Shown here: in pieces, positions 43,119-51,713 of the stretch
How positions within the stretch are numbered: the stretch's first letter is position 1
Layout of the letters: every line of letters starts with the position of its first letter
Assembly (NCBI RefSeq): GCF_000004195.4
Contig: NC_030679.2
Location: 17,835,212 to 17,899,211 of the forward strand
Source: Xenopus tropicalis
Taxonomy: Eukaryota > Chordata > Amphibia > Anura > Pipidae
DNA length: 64,000 nt
Reading direction: 5' to 3'
The notes under the pieces: model-generated
What the model was told of the DNA's origin: nothing
The model's database searches: none
Seen by the model: the letters and a program-made list of their open reading frames with translations, nothing else
Position numbers and translations under genes: made by a program

Positions 43119-43182
43119 GGCCCTGATGAATGGATTCTGGATTCATATATATATATGAATCCAGAATCCATTCATCAGGGCC
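43119..43182. repeat. Perfect palindrome spanning a MITE junction
   Basis: The sequence from 43119 to 43150 is the mirror of 43151-43182 (GGCCCTGATGAATGG and onward, with an ATATAT centre). The right arm includes the 8-bp target duplication CCATTCAT and the first seven bases of the hAT MITE that follows. Confidence 0.93.
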
Positions 43183-43437
43183 GAAACTAGGGGTAGGCAG
43201 AAGAGGCAGCTGCCTAGGGCGCAATGATTGGGGGGCGCCAAGCAGCCTCTCCTGCCTACCCCTAGTCCGCGCTCTTTAGTCTCCCGCCGCTTGTCCTTAC
43301 GCGGTAGGGGCAATGATGAATCGCCATGCGAACCCCGCATGCGCACCAAAGGGGGGTGGGGGGCGAATGGGGAAGGTGCAGGGGCGAGGTGGCTGACCGG
43401 GTTGCCTAGGGCACCCGGTCGGCTTGGCCCGCCCCTG
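43176..43437. mobile_element. hAT MITE, CAGGGCCG family
   Basis: It starts CAGGGCCGAAACTAGGGG and ends TTGGCCCGCCCCTG, with identical 8-bp CCATTCAT on both sides (43168-43175, 43438-43445). It is GC-rich. It contains GGCAGCTGCCTAGGGCGC and GTTGCCTAGGGCACCC, partly mirrored. Overlapping open frames on both strands are not genes. Confidence 0.92.
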
Positions 43438-43445
43438 CCATTCAT

Positions 43446-44066
43446 CTATTTTTTTGGGACTGCACCCAAGGCAAGATATTTTGTTTTACCCGTGAGTGCC
43501 GGCTTCTTTTGTCTAATATATATATCATTATTTTTAGGTGCTTTTTTACTTTGCTTGTATTTTTCCTTGAAATGTTACTGTCATCGGAATAAAACATGCT
43601 TGCTTGCAACTGTGCAGTAAAGAGTTTTAGTATATTTTTGGTCAACTTAATTTTGATTCACTTTACGTATGAATGAATTGTAATGTTTTTCACTTGGGTT
43701 TGTATTCCATGTGACTCATTAGAGAGGAAAATTAATAACCCAAAGCTAACCCAGTACTTTCCAACCTACACCCAACACAGTCCTCCTCTACCTTATGACC
43801 CAAACCAGACCTAATCCCCCTGTGGCTAGGACCAGCCATCGTACAGGAAGGGTCAGCACTATTACATCACCAAAGGGGAAGGGCCTTTTCTTGACGTTTG
43901 ACCTGCAACCGCCTGAACCGCACCTGGAACTCACTTTCTTAGCCTGAACAGGTTTCTGTCAACCTGTTCATCACTAGAATTCATGTGGCTGCATCTAATA
44001 CCCTATTGATGCAAAAATAGCAGTGCTGCAGAGGTCATTATTTCCTAAAATTGAGGCAATCCACAT
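43446..44066. other. Non-coding stretch
   Basis: I see no gene or recognised repeat. Confidence 0.4.
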
Positions 44067-44211
44067 GTAGGGTTGCCACCATTGCTGTTTGCAAAAACAG
44101 GAATTGTCTTAGTTTTGGACTGGTTTAAGAATGCTGAAACCCAATCAGGCACTATTTAACCAGACAGTCCCAAGAAAAACCTGCCTGTATGGTTCGACAC
44201 TGGGCAGGTGG
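44067..44211. mobile_element. MITE relic, TAGGGTTGCCACC family (left part)
   Basis: It starts TAGGGTTGCCACC. The mirrored end seems to continue beyond the large hAT element: GGGCAGGTGG at 44202-44211, then GGGCAACC at 51706-51713. If so, the hAT transposon landed inside this older MITE. Confidence 0.5.
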
Positions 44212-44300
44212 TAGGGATGTAGCGGACCTAAAAAAAAATGTTCGCGAACTTTCGCCGGAAAGTGCGAACGTTCGCGAACTTTGCGAACCCCATAGACTTC
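44212..44300. repeat. Left terminus of hAT element with GTTCGCGAAC palindromes
   Basis: After the TAGGGATGTAGCG end, the 10-base palindrome GTTCGCGAAC occurs twice (about 44241-44250 and 44270-44279), with further half-sites GCGAAC. Subterminal repeats of this kind are the usual binding sites of hAT transposases. Assignment of binding is inference. Confidence 0.8.
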
Positions 44301-44949
44301 AATGGGAAGGCGAACTTTAAAACCTAGAAAAGCCATCTCTGGCCAGAAAACTGATTTTAAAGTTGTTTAAAGGGTGCCACGACCTGGACAGTGGCATGCA
44401 GGAGGGGCATCAAGGGCAAAAATTTCTCTGAAAAATACGTTGTTGACACAGCGTTGCGTTTTGTGCTGTTAAGGGGAGAAAACACACTACATTCCTAAAC
44501 TTATGTAATAAACTGCTTTAAAAAGTCCGGCATCTACATTCCAATCAAGTCGTGTAAAGGTTACGGCCGGTTCACACGCAAAGACAAAACGCCGCGTTTA
44601 CTGCAACGAAAAAAACCGCAAAAAGCTTTAATGATACTGTCAAGTGTGCGAATATTAGTTTTTACTAGTTGCTTGTCACCTCCAGGACGTTCGTCCCGTC
44701 GGTGGGAATATTTCTGTAGTGGTGTGTTTAGCAGTCACCGCGCTTGTGCACGTGCATGGTCAGGCAGAGGTAATTCAATGTACAGTAACGTGAACCAAAA
44801 AACACTGATTCTGCAGTGTGGGCCCAGGTTTGTCCTACCTTTTCGATCACCTGTGGTGACCATAAAAGATACGATTTTGCCGCCGTTGCAGAACCCTGAA
44901 AAATCAGGAATGTGTACATTCCTAAAAAATTATGGTTTTTTTGTTGCAG

Positions 44950-46325
44950 CCACTGAAGCACAGAGGACAGAAAAAATATGTTAGATAGATGGTATCATAA
45001 CCAATCCTGAGGCAGAACCTTTAAAAAATCGAAGATAGCGTACCAAGCACAGAAGACAGAAAAAATATCTTAGATAGATGGTATCATAACCATGCCCCAG
45101 GCAAACCCTTTCAAAGAACTAAGATAGGGTGACAACAAGCACAGAAGACATTAAAAACATCAAAGCTAGATGGTATAAAAACCATGCCCCAGCCAAACCC
45201 TTTCAAAGAACTCAGATAGGGTGACAAGCACAGAAGACATTAAAAACATCAAAGCTAGATGGTATAATAACCATGCCCCAGCCAAACCCTTTCAAAGAAC
45301 TCAGATAGGGTGACAACAAGCACAGAAGACATTAAAAACATCAAAGCTAGATGGTATCATAACCATGCCCCAGCCAAACCCTTTCAAAGAACTCAGATAG
45401 GGTGACAAGCACAGAAGACATTAAAAACATCAAAGCTACATGGTATAATAACCATGCCCCAGCCAAACCCTTTCAAAGAACTCAGATAGGGTGACAACAA
45501 GCACAGAAGACATTAAAAACATCAAAGCTAGATGGTATAATAACCATGCCCCAGCCAAACCCTTTCAAAGAACTCAGATAGGGTGACAAGCACAGAAGAC
45601 ATTAAAAACATCAAAGCTAGATGGTATAATAACCATGCCCCAGCCAAACCCTTTCAAAGAACTAAGATAGGGTGACAACAAGCACAGAAGACATTAAAAA
45701 CATCAAAGCTAGATGGTATCATAACCATGCCCCAGCCAAACCCTTTCAAAGAACTCAGATAGGGTGACAAGCACAGAAGACATTAAAAACATCAAAGCTA
45801 GATGGTATAATAACCATGCCCCAGCCAAACCCTTTCAAAGAACTCAGATAGGGTGACAACAAGCACAGAAGACATTAAAAACATCAAAGCTAGATGGTAT
45901 AATAACCATGCCCCAGCCAAACCCTTTCAAAGAACTCAGATAGGGTGACAACAAGCACAGAAGACATTAAAAACATCAAAGCTACATGGTATCATAACCA
46001 TGCCCCAGCCAAACCCTTTCAAAGAACTCAGATAGGGTGACAAGCACAGAAGACATTAAAAACATCAAAGCTAGATGGTATAATAACCATGCCCCAGCCA
46101 AACCCTTTCAAAGAACTCAGATAGGGTGACAAGCACAGAAGACATTAAACACATCAAAGCTAGATGGTATAATAACCATGCCCCAGCCAAACCCTTTCAA
46201 AGAACTCAGATAGGGTGACAACAAGCACAGAAGACATTAAAAACATCAAAGCTAGATGGTATCGTAACCATGCCCCAGCCAAACCCTTTCAAAGAACTCA
46301 GATAGGGTGACAAGCACAGAAGAGT
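44950..46325. repeat. 89/92-bp tandem array in hAT element
   Basis: About 15 units. ACAGAAGACATTAAAAACAT begins units at 45141, 45230, 45322, 45411, 45503, 45592, 45684, 45773, 45865, 45957, 46046, 46135 and 46227, with a terminal unit at 46316. Spacing alternates 89, 92, 89, 92 in the first nine units because every second unit has an extra three bases (GACAACAAGC versus GACAAGC). The first two units (44955 and 45050) are diverged. Variant pairs (CTAGATGG/CTACATGG; TATAATAACC/TATCATAACC) also recur. No open frame runs through it. Confidence 0.96.
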
Positions 46326-46485
46326 AGAAGAGAGAAAAATTCAGGATTTACCTGTCCAAAAAGTTTGGCTTACAATTAAGCCAGTAGGATTTGCACCCTA
46401 GTTTGTACGGTGGTGGAGGAGGACGCTAAAGGACAGCTGTGTGTGGTGTCAAGCGGCGTGCAGAGAAGGACAGCTGCATGGGCAG

Positions 46486-49400
46486 TCAGAACAAGTCTTC
46501 CGGCGTGCAGTAACCCTCCGAGATCCATGCCTCATTCATTTTAATAAAGGTCAGGTAATCAACACTTTTGTGACCTAGGCGAGTTCTCTTCTCAGTTACA
46601 ATCCCTCCTGCTGCACTAAAGGTCCTTTCTGAGAGGACACTTGAGGCAGGGCAAGACAACAGATTTATGGCAAATTGTGACAGCTCTGGCCACAGATCAA
46701 GCCTGCGCACCCAGTAGTCCAGGGGTTCATCGCTCCTCAGAGTGTCAATATCTGCAGTTAATGCCAGGTAGTCCGCTACCTGCCGGTTGAGGCGTTCTCT
46801 GAGGGTGGATCCAGAAGGGTCCTGGCGCTGCCTTGGACTGAAAAAACTTTGCATGTCTGACGTTACAGAGTGGCCAAAGTGCATTGTCCTTACCGGCACC
46901 TCTGCCCCAGGAATGTGGAGTGACATCACCCTTAAAAGAATTGTACAACATGTTTTGCAGGCTGGTTTGGAAATGCAGCATCCTTTCGGACTTGTGGTAC
47001 GTTGGTAACATTTCTGCCACTTTATGCTTGTAACGAGGGTCTAGTAGCGTTGCCACCCAGTACAGGTCCTTCTCCTTAAGCCTCTTGATACGGGGGTCCT
47101 TCAACAGGCATGACAGCATGAAAGACCCCATTCTCACAAGGTTGGATGCAGAGGTATCCATCTCCCCTTCCTCGTTATCAAGGACTACGTCCTCATCCAC
47201 CACCGTCTCCTCCCCCCAGCCACGTACAAGACCAGGGCTCCACAAAAGGTGACCACAAGCCCCCTGGGAAGCCTGCTCCTGTTGGTCTTCTGCCTCCACA
47301 AAGCCACCTTCCTCCTCTGACTCCGCTTCTGACACCTCTCCCTGCGTTGCAGCAGGTGCCTGGGAACGTTCTGGTGATTCCGCCCAGAAATCAGGCTCTT
47401 GGTCACGCTGGTCTACAGCGTCATCTGTCACTCGTCGCACGGCACGCTCAAGAAAAAAAGCAAAGGGTATTAGGTCGCTGATGGTGCCTTCAGTGCGACT
47501 AACCATATTTGTGACCTCGTCAAAAGGGCGCATCAGCCTGCAGGCGTCGCGCATAAGCACCCAGTAACGGGGGAAAAAAATCCCCAGCTCTGCAGATCCA
47601 GTCCTACCACCCAGTTCAAATAGGTATTCATTGATGGCTCTTTGTTGTTGCAGCAGACGTTCAAACATCATTAGCGTGGAATTCCAGCGAGTCTGGCTGT
47701 CGCAAATTAAACGCCTGACTGGCAAGTTGTGCCGCCGCTGAATGTCAGCAAGGCGTGCCATGGCTGTGTAGGAACGTCTGAAATGGCCAGACACCTTCCT
47801 GGACTGCCTGAGAATGTCCTGCAATCCTGGGTACTTCGAGACAAACCATTGGACTATCAAATTTAAAACATGTGCCATGCAGGGCACATGTGTTAAATTG
47901 CCCAGTCTCAGTGCTGCCAACAGATTGCTTCCGTTGTCACACACCACTTTTCCAATGTTCAGTTGGTGTTGGGTCAGCCACCGATGGGCCTGTGAGTGCA
48001 GAGATGACAGGAGTACAGATCCGGTATGGTTTCTACTTTCCAGGCACGTCATGCCCAAGACAGCATGACAACGGCGTACCTGGCACGTCGAATAGCCTAT
48101 GTGGAGCTGGGGGTGCACAGGTGTGGAGGAGGACACAGCAGCAGAGGAGGAAGAAGCCGAGGAAGAAGCCAAGTTAGAAGACGAGTTAGAAGACGACTTA
48201 GAAGACGAGTTAGACAGCAAAGGAGGAGTAGAGGTGGTGGCAGACCCGCATGCAACCCGTGGCGGTGACACCAACTCCACTGTTGTTGAACCACGCATTC
48301 CCTGCTTCCCAGCCAACACCAGGTTCACCCAGTGGGCAGTGTAGGTGACATACCTGCCCTGACCATGCTTGGAGGACCATGTGTCAGTAGTCATATGGAC
48401 CTTTGCCCCAACACTAAATGACAGAGATGCGGTGATTTGGCTCTGCACATGCTGGTACAGGTGTGGTATTCCCTTCTGTGAAAAAAAATTGCGGCTGGGT
48501 ACCTTCCACTGCGGTGTCCCAATTGCTACAAATTGGTGGAAAGCCTCAGAGTCCACCAGCTGGTATGGTAAAAGCTGGCGGGCTAAGAGTGCAGACAATC
48601 CAGCTGTCAGACGCCGGGCAAGGGGATGACTCGGAGGCATTGGATTCTTACGCTCAAACATGGCCCTCACAGAAACTTGGCTGGGGGCAGATGAGCAGGA
48701 ACTGGAAGGCGGAGTGGAGGGTGGTTGAGACGGGTCAAGGACAGCAGAGGTAGAGCAGTAAGATGCTGGAGCAGAAGGAGGGTGGCTTAGCGTTTGGCTG
48801 CTGCCTTTGAGGTGTTGCTCCCATAGTGCTTTGTGTTTGGCGTTCATGTGCCTTCGCATAGCAGTTGTACCTAAGTGGGTGTTGGGCTTCCCAAGACTCA
48901 GTTTCTGACTGCACTCATTGCAAATTACAGCGCTTTTGTCAGAGGCACACACATTAAAAAAATGCCACACTGCTGAGCCTTTTGATGTGGGCTTTCTAGC
49001 AGTAACAGTAGAAGTTGGCGGGTGCGTTGGCTGGCTGACCACAGGTGCCGATTCATGTTGTTGCCCTACTGTTCCCTGGGAGCTGTCCCTGCTTCTTCTA
49101 AGTCTTAATCTCCTCCTGCCTCTCTGACTCTCCGTCTCTCCATCTGAACTATCCTCCTCTTGCTCTCTTCTTGTGGGCACCCACAAAATATCACTCTCCT
49201 CATCATCATTCTCCTCAGATGCATCAATTTCTTCTGACAGCTCACAGAAGACAGCAGCAGCGGGGACCTCATCACACCTTATGTCCATCTCTGTTGTGTT
49301 GCCTGCCTGAATTATGATATCTGGTGTAACGTCCGCATCTCGTTCATCTTCTTCTGGCAATAATGGTTGCGCATCACTCAGTTCAACAAACTCATGAGTA

Positions 49401-49672
49401 AATAACTCCTCTGACTCCAGTGAAGAAGGGGCGGCGGTGGTGGAGGAAGTGGTACGTGGGGTGCCCATAGCAGAGGAGGATGAGGATGTTGTGGCAAAGT
49501 TAGAAACAGTAGAGGATGGGGTGTGCTGTGTAAGCCAGTCAACTACCTCTTCAGCATTTTGGGAGTTCAGGGTAAGTGCCTTCGGAAAACTGGGCAATTT
49601 CCTAGGGCCACAGGATATCATAGCAGCACGGCCCCTAGTGCCTCTGCATGGCGGCCTGCCTTTGCCTGGCAT
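46486..49672 (-). pseudogene. hAT transposase with BED finger (ZBED-like), one frameshift
   Basis: Cut-and-paste transposase acting in the nucleus. The ATG at 49672 opens a frame of 975 codons. Residues 1-220 are low-complexity and acidic (EENDDEESDILW). A BED zinc finger lies at about 230-290: C-x2-C in VICNECSQK, H-x4-H in MRRHMNAKH. The hAT core starts near 425 with TTDTWSSKHGQGRYVTYTAHW. A Ser-rich insert is at about 480-530. VVCDNGSNLLAAL (575) and CMAHVLNLIVQW follow, then TRWNSTLMMFERLL (660) and LDPRYKHKVAEML (875). Near 46930 the frame breaks. The C-terminal dimerisation domain continues in the next frame to 46486: FAINLLSCPASSVLSERTFS, AAGGIVTEKRTRL. Total of about 1,060 residues, at the long end for the superfamily. 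It appears intronless. An intron, sequencing error or real lesion could explain the break. Confidence 0.9.
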
Positions 49673-49710
49673 TTTTTTTATTTTTACAAAACAACAACAA
49701 CTTGGGTGAT

Positions 49711-50590
49711 GTTTCTGGACACGGAATTATTATTGTTATTTAGACAGATTGTGAAAAAGCTCACACAGCTAGGTGGCACTTGGTTGCAGACACCGGGCAA
49801 CAAGGCCTGCAAGGGCAACGTATACAGTAGTGGATACGGAATATATTATTGCTGGTGGAAAACCGTCACTCAGGTTGTGTTTCTGGACACGGAATTATTA
49901 TTGTAATTTAGACAGATTGTGAAAAAGCTCACACAGCTAGGTGGCACTTGGTTGCAGACACCGGGCAACAAGGCCTGCAAGGGCAACGTATACAGTAGTG
50001 GATACGGAATATATTATTGCTGGTGGAAAACCGTCACTCAGGTTGTGTTTCTGGACACGGAATTATTATTGTAATTTAGACAGATTGTGAAAAAGCTCAC
50101 ACAGCTAGGTGGCACTTGGTTGCAGACACCGGGCAACAAGGCCTGCAAGGGCAACGTATACAGTAGTGGATACGGAATATATTATTGCTGGTGGAAAACC
50201 GTCACTCAGGTTGTGTTTCTGGACACGGAATTATTATTGTAATTTAGACAGATTGTGAAAAAGCTCACACAGCTAGGTGGCACTTGGTTGCAGACACCGG
50301 GCAATAAGGCCTGCAAGGGCAACGTATACAGTAGTGGATACGGAATATATTATTGCTGGTGGAAAACCGTCACTCAGGTTGTGTTTCTGGACACGGAATT
50401 ATTATTGTAATTTAGACAGATTGTGAAAAAGCTCACACAGCTAGGTGGCACTTGGTTGCAGACACCGGGCAACAAGGCCTGCAAGGGCAACGTATACAGT
50501 AGTGGATATGGAATATATTATTGCTGGTGGAAAACCGTCACTCAGGTTGTGTTTCTGGACACGGAATTATTATTGTTATTTAGACAAAAT
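49711..50590. repeat. 168-bp tandem array in hAT element
   Basis: GTTTCTGGACACGGAATTAT begins units at 49711, 49879, 50047, 50215, 50383 and 50551 (partial): an exact 168-bp period, five full units. Units are almost identical (one T/C difference at GGGCAATAAGG near 50300). Each contains ACACAGCTAGGTGGCACTTG and ATACAGTAGTGGATACGG. It starts 38 bp upstream of the transposase ATG, so it covers the presumed promoter region. Confidence 0.97.
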
Positions 50591-51360
50591 ATACAGAGCA
50601 GTAGAAAGTAGATTACTAGCCAGAAAAACTACTTAAACTCTGCCTCAAAATAAATACACAGCTCCTCAGTACTCTCCCCACACAAATACAGAGCAGTAGA
50701 AAGTAGATTACTAGCCAGAAAAACTACTTAAACTCTGCCTCAAAATAAATACACAGCTCCTCAGTCCTCTCCCCACACAAATACAGAGCAGTAGAAAGTA
50801 GATTACTAGCCAGAAAAACTACTTAAACTCTGCCTCAAAATAAATACACAGCTCCTCAGTACTCTCCCCACACAAATACAGAGCAGTAGAAAGTAGATTA
50901 CTAGCCAGAAAAACTACTTAAACTCTGCCTCAAAATAAATACACAGCTCCTCAGTCCTCTCCCCACACAAATACAGAGCAGTAGAAAGTAGATTACTAGC
51001 CAGAAAAACTACTTAAACTCTGCCTCAAAATAAATACACAGCTCCTCAGTCCTCTCCCCACACAAATACAGAGCAGTAGAAAGTAGATTACTAGCTAGAA
51101 AAACTACTTAAACTCTGCCTCAAAATAAATACACAGCTCCTCAGTCCTCTCCCCACACAAATACAGAGCAGTAGAAAGTAGATTACTAGCCAGAAAAACT
51201 ACTTAAACTCTGCCTCAAAATAAATACACAGCTCCTCAGTCCTCTCCCCACACAAATACAGAGCAGTAGAAAGTAGATTACTAGCCAGAAAAACTACTTA
51301 AACTCTCCCTCAAATGAATACACAGCTCCTCTACCCACACAAATACAGAGCAGTAGTAGA
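50591..51360. repeat. 95-bp tandem array in hAT element
   Basis: GAGCAGTAGAAAGTAGATTA recurs at 50596, 50691, 50786, 50881, 50976, 51071, 51166 and 51261 with an exact 95-bp period. A diverged last unit at 51348 follows an 87-base unit. Units differ at a few positions (CAGTACTC versus CAGTCCTC). Confidence 0.97.
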
Positions 51361-51587
51361 TTACTAGCCAGAAAACCTACTTAAACTATCCCTCAAATCA
51401 ATCACAGCTCTCTCCCTACACTATCTCTTCAAGCACACACAGGCAGAATGTAAAATGGCTGCTGGGCTTCGGTTTATATATGGAAGGGAGTGGTCCAAGG
51501 GGGGGGGGGTGGCCCAGGAGGGAGAGCTGCCTGATTGGCTGCCATGTATCTGCTGGTTTGGGGTGAGAGGTCAAAATTTCGCGCCAG

Positions 51588-51700
51588 CTAAGGCGAACCC
51601 AAATGGCGAACATACGCCGAAAGTTCGCGAACTTCCGCGTTCGCGAACACCCGATGTTCGCGCGAATTAGTTCGCCGGCGAACAGTTCGCTACATCCCTA
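51588..51700. repeat. Right terminus of hAT element with GTTCGCGAAC palindromes
   Basis: GTTCGCGAAC occurs at about 51622-51631 and 51639-51648, with GTTCGCGCGAA and GTTCGCCGGCGAAC (51671-51684) closer to the end. The end CGCTACATCCCTA mirrors the left terminus. Confidence 0.8.
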
Positions 51701-51713
51701 CTGCAGGGCAACC

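Larger units (their letters stand above)
44212..51700 (-). mobile_element. Large hAT transposon with three tandem arrays
   Basis: A 7,489-bp element with terminal inverted repeats TAGGGATGTAGCG (44212) and CGCTACATCCCTA (51700). It carries a BED/hAT transposase gene on the minus strand, an 89/92-bp array downstream of the gene (44950-46325), and a 168-bp array followed by a 95-bp array upstream (49711-51360). The flanks GCAGGTGG (left) and CTGCAGGG (right) are not an exact 8-bp duplication. They could be a decayed one if two bases were lost (GCAGG-TG-GC). The internal units are almost identical to each other, which points to recent amplification or homogenisation. Confidence 0.9.

Noticed and set aside
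43143..43620. Overlapping open frames on both strands
   Set aside because: They lie in a GC-rich hAT MITE with an 8-bp target duplication; few stops occur for compositional reasons.
45141..46325. Regularly spaced repeats considered as a CRISPR-like array
   Set aside because: Whole units of about 90 bp repeat with no variable spacers, in a vertebrate transposon. It is a tandem satellite.
47146..49127. Many forward open frames across 47-49 kb
   Set aside because: They are antisense shadows of the hAT transposase on the minus strand.
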